DNA of 9,166 nucleotides from JBHIDJ01 sp046760105 (GTDB lineage: Bacteria; Pseudomonadota; Gammaproteobacteria; Acidiferrobacterales; SPGG2): assembly GCA_046760105.1 (NCBI GenBank), contig JBHIDJ010000117.1, positions 1 through 9,166 of the forward strand. The letters run 5' to 3'. The notes beneath the pieces were generated by a model. It was given only the letters and a program-made list of their open reading frames with translations, was not told the origin of the DNA and did not search any database. This document shows positions 1 through 6,223 of this stretch, piece after piece. Positions within the stretch are counted from its first letter, which is position 1. Every line of letters begins with the position of its first letter. The translations under genes and the position numbers were made by a program.

Positions 1-2074
1 GATCGATAGAGTCCTTCGACATATTCTCGATGAAACTCCCCTCGATTTTGATGTAGTCGACCGGTAGCCGCTTGATGTAAGTGAGCGAGCTAAAGCCTGC
101 CCCGAAATCATCGAGCGCAAAACGGCATCCGATGTCCATGAGCTCGCGCATGCGCTGGTTGGCATTGTCCAGATAGCGAATCGCCACCTGTTCCGTGATT
201 TCGAAAACGACAGACGACGGCACCAGACCGTTTGTGTCGAGACCGTCCCGTATAAAGTCGACCAGCTTCGGATCTTCGAAGATGTGCCCGGACAGGTTAA
301 TGCAAAACTTAGCATCACTGCCCGCGTGCTGGAACGCCGCCATAGATTGCATTGCATGTCGGATGACCCAGTGATCGATATCCAACATCAAGCCGAAACG
401 CTCGGCAACCGGCAGGAATGCGGTGGGCGATATGACCGCACCGTTATCAGGCATGCGCAAGAGCACCTCAAATAGCTCGACCTCGCCGGTGGTCAAGTTG
501 ATTATAGGTTGGTAATGCAGCAGGAAATGATCGTTGTCGATGGCCTGTTTGACCTTTTGCGACCAACCGATATACGCCATCATCTGCTCGGTGTCGCTAG
601 CGCCGCGCGCGAAGAAACTGTAGCAATTGCGACCTTGCGACTTCGCGTCGTAGCAAGCCATATCGGCTTGTGCAAGCAGCTCATCGGGTGTCAAGCGATC
701 GGAATCGATCATGACGACACCGATGCTGCAGCAGATGTTGAAGATCTGCCGCGCCTCGACGAAGTGCACCTCGCGCATCACTCGAATAATTGAACTTGCC
801 AGACTAGCCGCGCTTTCGGCGCTGACATTGTGTGCAAGGACCGTGAACTCATCGCCTCCGAATCGGCAGATAACATCATCGTCGGGCACCGAGGCGCTAA
901 GCTTGTCCGCGACCTGCACCAGCAAGCGATCACCGGCGACGTGGCCGAGGGTGTCGTTGACGAGTTTGAACTGATCAAGGTCCAGGAACATGAGGGCGCT
1001 AGTCCGGCCGGCCCGCGCGATGTGCGCGATTTCCTCCCCGAGTAAGCGGGCGAAGTGGTGTCGGTTGACGAGTCCGGTCAGCTGATCGTGGTCGGCGAGC
1101 CGCCTTAGCGCTTCGTCGCGCTCTTTCAGCGCCGTAATAGTGGTGTTGAGGGCATCATTGATAGCCATAATTTCTTTGTGCCCTGACGTTTCGACCCTGA
1201 CGTCAATCTCCCCTTTGGCGAGCTGGGCCAGCGGCTTCTCCAGCTCCGAGAGTGGGCGTAAGGCGCGCTTGAGGACTTGTCTGCCCGCGACGACTGAGAC
1301 GATTAGTAAGACCGCGATGATCAGGCTGCCTAGGATAATGTTCTTGAGTAGTTGTCTATGGTAACCACCGAAGTCCAGAGCGACTTCGACGAAGCCGATG
1401 AGCTCCTGCTTCTTGCTCGTGGCATCGTTCAGATCGAACTCAAGTAAACCGTCGGACTTGATAGATGTGATCCACAGCGGCGCGGCTGCACGCAGAAAAG
1501 ATCGACCAGGCCTGGGTTGGTCGAACAGATATGGCGTCTCAGGTGCCTGCACCCCCCGGAGCTTCGCAAAGTGCTGTTCGCTCAGCCGCGGCATTTTTTG
1601 ATCCTCCAGGGGTGTGGCATGGTACTCGGCGATGACGTGATTACCCTGCGCACTGTAATAACGGACGAAGGCGACCCCCGGGAACTCGCTGAGGTGCTTT
1701 CGGATGTTTGTGAATTCCGTTGGGTCGTGAGAGACGTACAACGGCGTGCCCAGTTCATCGAGCTTGGTCAGCCAGCGAGTCGCCTGCTCATGAAAGTAAT
1801 CCTGGCTCAGTCGATTCGCTGTCCACCACACCCCTGCGACGGCCAGCAGGTAAACGATTACCCCTAAGGCGAGTTGTAAGAGCTGAATGTGGCCGACGAG
1901 ACTGCGCTGCCTTTGACTGAAAGCTCGTGCTACCCGCAGTGCAAGCGCGCGGACCCGGTCCACAAAAGCGGTGAACCTTCCTGCAGGATGATGCGGATTC
2001 GAGACAGTCGCGCCCGCTAGATTATGCCAATGTTCTTTCCATCCATGGACTATTCCTCGGAACTTATGGCTCAT
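1..2074 (-). CDS. Membrane-bound HAMP-GGDEF-EAL cyclic-di-GMP signalling protein (C-terminus outside window)
   Basis: Reading the minus strand from ATG at 2074-2072 gives 691 open codons running off the window edge. Order seen: a roughly 60-residue N-terminal stretch, TM1 (about 63-84), a periplasmic segment of about 160 residues, TM2 (about 245-264), a HAMP-like linker (about 265-320), GGDEF (about 325-487) and EAL (from about 500). The GGDEF motif is intact at 406-410 (CRFGGDEF), preceded by FLDLDQFKLVNDTLGH. The inhibitory I-site RxxD position reads PDDD, so its Arg is absent. EAL appears as EVLLR (536-540), followed by INLSG, FEITE, DDFGAGFSS (DD 655-656) and the Lys of YIKIEGSF, so phosphodiesterase residues are present as far as visible. 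About 60-70 EAL residues should lie beyond base 1. The family makes and/or degrades c-di-GMP at the inner membrane. The start overlaps the upstream lipoprotein gene by 11 bases, suggesting translational coupling. The periplasmic segment is not recognised with confidence; a Cache-like fold is a guess. Confidence 0.93.
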   Translation of the reverse strand, partial: MSHKFRGIVHGWKEHWHNLAGATVSNPHHPAGRFTAFVDRVRALALRVARAFSQRQRSLVGHIQLLQLALGVIVYLLAVAGVWWTANRLSQDYFHEQATRWLTKLDELGTPLYVSHDPTEFTNIRKHLSEFPGVAFVRYYSAQGNHVIAEYHATPLEDQKMPRLSEQHFAKLRGVQAPETPYLFDQPRPGRSFLRAAAPLWITSIKSDGLLEFDLNDATSKKQELIGFVEVALDFGGYHRQLLKNIILGSLIIAVLLIVSVVAGRQVLKRALRPLSELEKPLAQLAKGEIDVRVETSGHKEIMAINDALNTTITALKERDEALRRLADHDQLTGLVNRHHFARLLGEEIAHIARAGRTSALMFLDLDQFKLVNDTLGHVAGDRLLVQVADKLSASVPDDDVICRFGGDEFTVLAHNVSAESAASLASSIIRVMREVHFVEARQIFNICCSIGVVMIDSDRLTPDELLAQADMACYDAKSQGRNCYSFFARGASDTEQMMAYIGWSQKVKQAIDNDHFLLHYQPIINLTTGEVELFEVLLRMPDNGAVISPTAFLPVAERFGLMLDIDHWVIRHAMQSMAAFQHAGSDAKFCINLSGHIFEDPKLVDFIRDGLDTNGLVPSSVVFEITEQVAIRYLDNANQRMRELMDIGCRFALDDFGAGFSSLTYIKRLPVDYIKIEGSFIENMSKDSID

Positions 2075-3206
2075 ACGTGAGTTGCCTGTACTGTTGCGGT
2101 ATGACCAGCCCTAGACGTTTTGCCATCACGGAGTTGATCTGAAGTTGCACGCGGCTCGGCGGCACGACGTCTGGACCCGGAATATTCGGTTGCCCCTGTG
2201 CTTGTTGCAGGCGCGCCAACACGTGCGCGGCGACATCGGCGTCGCGAGTCTTGACGCTGATCAGTCCGCCTATCTTGAGTAACTGCGGATGGAGCACCGA
2301 GACCTGTTTGCCCTGTTTGACGCTATAGGACATGATCGTGCGGATCACCTGTGGGCTGAGCACGCGATTGTCCGGTAACAGCCAGAGACCCTGGATGTCA
2401 GGCGCCAGCTGCTTGAAGGCGTGCAGCATTTCCTTGTCGGAGCTGACCACCCGATGGATTATCCGGATGCCGTACGGCTGTGCGGCGCGGCGCGCCTGGT
2501 TGACGATAGGTTCATGGTTCCTGCCCGTGATCACCCCCACTTGCTGAAGGCCTGGGTCCAGCGCCTTCCACACGTTAAACAGGCCTGACAACTGCGGGAC
2601 CATGCTGACGCCCTTCATCCAGGGAGTGACGAGATGATAATCCTGGTAGTTGAATACCTGACAGAAGATCACCTGTTTGCCTGTCAGTTGGCGCGCAGCT
2701 CGTGCAGCGAGCAGGCCGATGGCAACGACCTGCCTGCGGCTGGAACTCTGAACCTGTTTGACGACTGTACTGCTTGCAGTCGGCTCACCGCTGAGGCGGT
2801 AGATCTTCGCACGTTGCTTAAGCGATGCGGCAAGCTCATTGGCCACGCGCGTGTAGGCGGGAACATCGTTGCTGATCAGAACGGCGACACGCGGCAGTAC
2901 CTGCGCGCCAGTGGGCTTAAGCGCAGCCTGCGGTTGCAGCGCGGGTTCGGGTTTGGCCGGCAACGCTGGCTCGGGCTTTGTTGCTAGCGACGGTTTTCCT
3001 TTGTCTGCGTCCGGCGCCGGTTTCGGCCCTGCCGTTTGCGTGGGACTGGACTTGGTTTTTTGCACCGGCTGGGGCTTGGTTTGCGGCACCGGCTCTCGTT
3101 CGCGCTCCTGCGTTATTTCTACCACTACGCAGCCGGACAGCAGCGCGAACAAACACAGGAACGCAGTACTTCGCACAAGGCCGCCACCAGCCCACTGACC
3201 CCACAT
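2064..3206 (-). CDS. Lipoprotein with ABC transporter substrate-binding (ABC_sub_bind-like) domain
   Basis: A 380-residue protein from ATG at 3206-3204. I chose this start because it places a lipoprotein signal at the N-terminus: Arg12, a hydrophobic stretch (13-23) and lipobox LLSGC with Cys26. The open frame extends 85 codons upstream to 3461, but that extension would bury the signal peptide; GTG at 3209 is a near-equal alternative start. Residues about 38-100 form a Pro/Lys/Ala/Gln-rich linker with KPEPAL repeated at 77-82 and 85-90. From about 105 the sequence matches what I know of the ABC_sub_bind (PF04392) family: VAVLISNDVPAY, GVSMVPQLSGL, VGVITG, LWLLPDNRVLS and the typical ending INSVMAKRLGLVIPQQY. 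It probably acts as a tethered periplasmic ligand-binding protein. No permease or ATPase lies beside it; the coupled partner is the GGDEF-EAL gene, so signalling rather than transport is inferred. The ligand is unknown. Confidence 0.85.
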   Translation of the reverse strand: MWGQWAGGGLVRSTAFLCLFALLSGCVVVEITQEREREPVPQTKPQPVQKTKSSPTQTAGPKPAPDADKGKPSLATKPEPALPAKPEPALQPQAALKPTGAQVLPRVAVLISNDVPAYTRVANELAASLKQRAKIYRLSGEPTASSTVVKQVQSSSRRQVVAIGLLAARAARQLTGKQVIFCQVFNYQDYHLVTPWMKGVSMVPQLSGLFNVWKALDPGLQQVGVITGRNHEPIVNQARRAAQPYGIRIIHRVVSSDKEMLHAFKQLAPDIQGLWLLPDNRVLSPQVIRTIMSYSVKQGKQVSVLHPQLLKIGGLISVKTRDADVAAHVLARLQQAQGQPNIPGPDVVPPSRVQLQINSVMAKRLGLVIPQQYRQLTYEP

Positions 3207-3702
3207 CACTTCTGCCCCGAGTCTACTTCTGTTCGTGTACTTCAAGAAATCAGTTCGACCATCGATTGCTCGAGGCGCACACAGTGTTCGATCTCTTAAA
3301 CCCGCCACCCGGACTCGCAGGCATTGTCGGCGAACCGTCACCTGCGGGACATCCGAGTCTGGTGCTCCGCTTCCTTGGGATGTTAATGGACTGTCTGCTC
3401 TGTTGGCCTGAGTCAGGGCAGATTCTTGTGTGCGCGAGCGTATACCATGAGCGTAGCCCATGATGTACCCCGCAGGCCAGATAAGCGGCTAACGGCAACG
3501 CCCAAGGCAACTTGGCGCTGAGAGTTCCATCATCGCTGTTAATTTGACGGCTAAGCTCTTGAAGGGAAGCAAGAATCTGGGCGCGAAACACAGGAGCAAA
3601 ATGCGCTCGCAGGGAAAAGAAGCCGAAGTCCCTGACATTGGACACAGGCCTTAGAGGTTTGGTGCAACAGGATCCCGCGCAATGATGGACGGAACTTGTA
3701 AA

Positions 3703-3720
3703 AAAGGGGACGCAACCCTT
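3703..3720 (+). repeat. Left copy of 18-bp inverted repeat, REP-like hairpin
   Basis: The sequence AAAGGGGACGCAACCCTT is matched exactly, in inverted orientation, at 5977-5994. Each copy also has an internal stem (AAGGG with CCCTT), so it can form a small hairpin. It lies 56 bases before the membrane-protein start codon. It could be the end of an inserted block or one of a pair of dispersed palindromes of the REP type. Confidence 0.75.
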
Positions 3721-3764
3721 ATTCTGCTTCGTCGGTATGGTCGAAAATTGGGGGCCACCTTACA

Positions 3765-3771
3765 GAGAAGG
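3765..3771 (+). promoter_or_regulatory. Ribosome-binding site of the membrane-protein gene
   Basis: GAGAAGG lies 5 bases before ATG at 3777 and supports that start codon. It is a better Shine-Dalgarno match than those seen before the flanking genes. Confidence 0.7.
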
Positions 3772-3776
3772 TACAG

Positions 3777-4922
3777 ATGAAAACGAACCCGTCAGACATC
3801 CGAGTTAAGTTTACGGTCTATGAGAAAGAACCACTAACGCAAGTTATCGTGTCATTGACATCTTGTAGTCCTGTGCGATTGGGAGTGGGTTTTTTTGTAT
3901 TGATCGCGCTCCCGCTAACGCTTTGGAACGCCGTTCTTGGGGGAAACGTCGATACCACGGATGGATATTTGTCGTACTTCGAGAATATAAGCTGGTCGCT
4001 ATCGATGATCTATCTGTTTCCGTTTGTGGTGGGCTTGTCTTTGAAATACTACAAAGAAATTCCAAAGCTTTTCCAGTATCTGATTGATAATGTAGTGCAA
4101 AATAAGGACCCAGTGCAGATCAATGAATTTCTGCGCGCGCTAGGAAATCGATTCAATAATTTAGCTATGACTCTTGGCTGCCTTCTTGTCACCGTCGTTC
4201 TCAACACGATTTACTTTAGGCAGATCCTTAAAGACCCGGATCCAAGTTGGATGAAGGATGGTTTGCTTGGAATGAGCGGACCTGGCTTATTCGCAGCGAT
4301 CATCCAGATTATATTGATCTACTGGGTACTATCTTTGGTCACGAGAGGATTTGTATTGTCATGGGGGTTATATGAGCTTTTCAACAGGCGCGGTTTTTCG
4401 GTGAAAATCGACCCAATGCATCCTGACGGTGTGGGTGGGCTAAGACCGATGGGGTACGTAGCCAACATATTCAACATCATTCTTTTCCTAATCGGAATAT
4501 ATTTGTCGCTCAAGGTCATCGATAAGCTGTTTATGCAGCATGCACCATTGGGGGACGATATAGGAAATCCCGTGATGTTGGGCTCGTACGTCGTGTTGGC
4601 TCCCCTACTGTTCTTTTTGCCTATCGGATCAGCTCATAACGCCATGAGGGCAGCGAGAGTTCAGCTCTTAGCTCCAATCAGCGCAACATGCCAGCGTTTA
4701 TTTGGCGACTTGAAAAATGTCAAGTTGAATGATGAAGGTGCGAGGGCAGTGGAGATGATAAAAGTATTGGAGGAGACTTGGGATGATTTGAGGAAGAAGA
4801 TTCCGGTCTGGCCGTTTGACTTCCGATCTTTGGAAGCATTTTTTGGGACAGTGATAGTTCCGCTACTGCCAATACTTCTTCCCTTCGTTGTTGGTTTCTT
4901 TACAGCGGAGGTAAGTGAATGA
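3777..4922 (+). CDS. Uncharacterised multi-pass membrane protein
   Basis: A 381-residue protein that I do not recognise as a named family. Hydrophobic segments suggest about seven transmembrane helices, near residues 33-55, 72-90, 126-147, 169-190, 227-246, 266-286 and 354-376. A polar loop between the fourth and fifth carries MHPDGVGGLRPMG (214-226); HPD..GG is the most motif-like part. A charged, probably helical stretch (about 288-342) follows the sixth segment and leads to VWPFD (344-348) before the last. No transporter signature, nucleotide-binding motif or protease motif is visible, so no function is assigned. The start is supported by GAGAAGG 5 bases upstream. The gene is visibly more AT-rich than its flanks, consistent with horizontal acquisition. 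Its stop overlaps the next start as ATGA, so the two proteins are probably made together. It is the first gene inside the 18-bp inverted repeats. Confidence 0.88.
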   Translation: MKTNPSDIRVKFTVYEKEPLTQVIVSLTSCSPVRLGVGFFVLIALPLTLWNAVLGGNVDTTDGYLSYFENISWSLSMIYLFPFVVGLSLKYYKEIPKLFQYLIDNVVQNKDPVQINEFLRALGNRFNNLAMTLGCLLVTVVLNTIYFRQILKDPDPSWMKDGLLGMSGPGLFAAIIQIILIYWVLSLVTRGFVLSWGLYELFNRRGFSVKIDPMHPDGVGGLRPMGYVANIFNIILFLIGIYLSLKVIDKLFMQHAPLGDDIGNPVMLGSYVVLAPLLFFLPIGSAHNAMRAARVQLLAPISATCQRLFGDLKNVKLNDEGARAVEMIKVLEETWDDLRKKIPVWPFDFRSLEAFFGTVIVPLLPILLPFVVGFFTAEVSE

Positions 4923-5146
4923 AACAGCGTCCAAGGCTCGGGAAGCATTTAGCTGGGCAAAGGAACCGTCGGGAGAGCTTAATTTGCGATCAACCAAGAA
5001 ATGTGACGTTGTTCAGGACTCTACGTGATCAGATCGCCAATAACCTGGAACGAGCATGGGAGCTAACTGGTGGAAGTGAGGATCAGCTAACCGATACGAT
5101 GCTTCAGATTTCGGGGATAGTGGCGCAGCAGTTCAAGAATCAATAA
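4919..5146 (+). CDS. Small hypothetical protein coupled to the membrane protein
   Basis: A 75-residue protein with ATG at 4919-4921 overlapping the preceding gene's TGA (ATGA), the classic arrangement for translational coupling. The N-terminal third is basic (KQRPRLGKHLAGQRNRR). The rest is polar and probably helical (about 30-55 and 58-72). There is no membrane segment, signal peptide or Cys-based metal site. I do not recognise a family. The tight overlap and shared orientation are the main evidence that it is a real gene and a possible cytoplasmic partner of the membrane protein. Confidence 0.6.
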   Translation: MKQRPRLGKHLAGQRNRRESLICDQPRNVTLFRTLRDQIANNLERAWELTGGSEDQLTDTMLQISGIVAQQFKNQ

Positions 5147-5147
5147 C

Positions 5148-5195
5148 GAGGAGAATGAGATGAACCTAAACCCTCTGCGGAAGGTTGAATTTTGA
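5148..5195 (+). other. Strong ribosome-binding site followed by an 11-codon reading frame
   Basis: GAGGAG at 5148-5153 lies 6 bases before ATG at 5160, a near-ideal start region directly after the 75-residue gene. The frame reads MNLNPLRKVEF and stops at 5193-5195. This could be a truncated third gene of the operon, a leader peptide for the methyltransferase that starts at 5231, or chance. The good initiation site with almost no coding behind it favours a deletion or recombination junction. Confidence 0.35.
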
Positions 5196-5230
5196 CGTAA
5201 GCCTGCGCAACCTGAGGCGAAAGGCACGTT

Positions 5231-5887
5231 GTGAGCGGCGAATTGCTCCATTTGACGACTCTGACTGCGAAGGAGCTTCGCGCTGTGACATCGATCACGC
5301 TGGCTCATTACGACCAGAGCGCCAACTCGTTCTGGCAAGGCACGCGCGATCACGATGTAAGCCAAAACGTCGAGGCCCTGCTTCGCCATCTTCGCGGGGA
5401 AAAACCCTATACCATCCTCGATTTCGGATGTGGTCCTGGTCGCGACTTAGTCAGATTGCGGAAACTTGGGCATGAAGCAGTTGGGTTAGACGGTGCGGAA
5501 CAATTCGTTCAAATGGCCCGCGATCACTCAGGGTGCGAGATTTTACACCAAGATTTCCTGGCGCTGGATCTTTCGAGTAATCGGTTCGATGGTGTCTTCG
5601 CCAATGCTTCACTCTTTCATGTCCCAACCCAGGAGCTACCGCGAGTCCTGGAGGAGCTTTGGAGTTGCCTCAAGACGAATGGTGTGCTCTTCAGTTCAAA
5701 TCCACATGGACCCAACCGGGAGGGGTGGTCAGACGATCGGTACTGTTGTTATTTGGAACATGCCGAATGGCGACGGTTTATGATCGCGGCCGGCTTCATT
5801 GAGCTGGAGCATTACTACCGGCCCGCTGGAAAACCCCGGCATTTACAGCCGTGGCTTGCTTCGGTTTGGCGCAAGGGACAGCCTTGA
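5231..5887 (+). CDS. Class I SAM-dependent methyltransferase
   Basis: A 218-residue protein starting at GTG. That start gives an MSGELLHL N-terminus that fits what I recall of this methyltransferase group; an AAAGG lies about 8 bases upstream. The Rossmann motifs are complete: motif I ILDFGCGPG (62-70) binds S-adenosylmethionine, the acidic residue of motif II is Asp87 (GLDGA), QDFLALDL (107-114) follows, then FDGVFANASLFHV (119-131) and LKTNGVLFSSN (147-157). The size is that of a stand-alone cytosolic Methyltransf_11/25-type enzyme. The substrate cannot be told from sequence. It sits 84 bases after the small-protein gene, has base composition nearer to the flanking genes, and may be a separate module within the inverted repeats. 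Confidence 0.92.
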   Translation: MSGELLHLTTLTAKELRAVTSITLAHYDQSANSFWQGTRDHDVSQNVEALLRHLRGEKPYTILDFGCGPGRDLVRLRKLGHEAVGLDGAEQFVQMARDHSGCEILHQDFLALDLSSNRFDGVFANASLFHVPTQELPRVLEELWSCLKTNGVLFSSNPHGPNREGWSDDRYCCYLEHAEWRRFMIAAGFIELEHYYRPAGKPRHLQPWLASVWRKGQP

Positions 5888-5976
5888 TCGGACATCCGTG
5901 TTGCAAAAAAAACAGTGCAGTTGTGTTCAGTATCACTGACAGGCAGGACGCCACGGTCGACTAAGTATTTCTAGAA

Positions 5977-5994
5977 AAGGGTTGCGTCCCCTTT
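5977..5994 (-). repeat. Right copy of 18-bp inverted repeat
   Basis: On the plus strand this reads AAGGGTTGCGTCCCCTTT, the exact reverse complement of 3703-3720. It lies 90 bases beyond the methyltransferase stop and directly against the transposase-like fragment. The pair encloses about 2.3 kb with three genes. Confidence 0.75.
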
Positions 5995-5997
5995 ATT

Positions 5998-6056
5998 GCG
6001 GAGGAGGCCGATCCTACTGCAAAACGGCTGCAGCAGCTGCGCGGTGTGGGGCCGAT
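5998..6056 (+). mobile_element. Short IS110-family transposase remnant (C-terminal region)
   Basis: Plus-strand frame from 5998 reads AEEADPTAKRLQQLRGVGPM. The KRLQQLRGVGPM part resembles the start of the helix-hairpin-helix-like C-terminal domain (Transposase_20) of IS110-family transposases, where a GVGP motif follows a basic helix. After the Met the frame continues RLGTVQIG and stops at 6106-6108, unlike the family, which usually continues with a Thr/Ala-rich stretch. Only about 20 residues are left, so this is a decayed fragment and the call rests on a short match from memory. Confidence 0.45.
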
Positions 6057-6223
6057 GAGGCTCGGGACAGTTCAAATCGGTATCATAGCGCCACTTTAGG
6101 AACAATACGGGTAGAGCGGTAATCGATGGTCCGGAATGCCCGATATTCGGTGGCCGGGACAGGACCACACCCGAAGTTGGGGTGCCGGGCGCAGAGTCAG
6201 TGGACTTGATGGGATTACACACC

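Larger units (their letters stand above)
3207..3776. other. Divergent intergenic region, 570 bases
   Basis: This stretch separates the minus-strand lipoprotein operon from the plus-strand membrane-protein gene, so it should hold promoters for both directions. I see no convincing sigma-70 box pair. Long open frames cross it on the minus strand (the lipoprotein frame up to 3461, and another at 3645-3250), but their translations are rich in Arg, Ser, Pro and Gly, show no family motifs and look like non-coding translation. The only clear elements are the repeat at 3703-3720 and the ribosome-binding site before 3777. Confidence 0.6.
5888..6223. other. Intergenic region with repeat and transposase fragment
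   Basis: This stretch of 336 bases lies between the methyltransferase and the M16 protease. It holds the right 18-bp repeat (5977-5994), a short IS110-like coding remnant (about 5998-6056), and about 165 bases in which I recognise nothing further. No strong rho-independent terminator follows the methyltransferase; there is an A-run at 5905-5912 but no GC-rich stem before it. The protease promoter should lie here; I cannot place it. Confidence 0.6.

Noticed and set aside
284..1920. Several plus-strand open frames of 60-116 codons in the left part
   Set aside because: They are antisense to the continuous HAMP-GGDEF-EAL frame, whose motifs are unmistakable; none shows its own motif.
3207..3461. 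An 85-codon N-terminal extension of the lipoprotein frame
   Set aside because: It would place the lipoprotein signal and lipobox in mid-protein, and the extension has low-complexity, non-conserved-looking composition.
3250..3645. A 131-codon minus-strand open frame in the divergent intergenic region
   Set aside because: Its translation shows no family motif, is rich in Arg/Ser/Pro/Gly in the second half, lacks a clear ribosome-binding site, and sits where promoters of both flanking operons are expected.
5905..5938. A possible terminator after the methyltransferase
   Set aside because: The A-run at 5905-5912 has no GC-rich stem before it, and the nearby CAGTG/CACTG pairing has a long loop, so it is too weak to call.
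3703..5994. Reading the inverted repeats as the ends of a complete insertion sequence
   Set aside because: No transposase lies between them, and no flanking target-site duplication could be seen next to the two copies.
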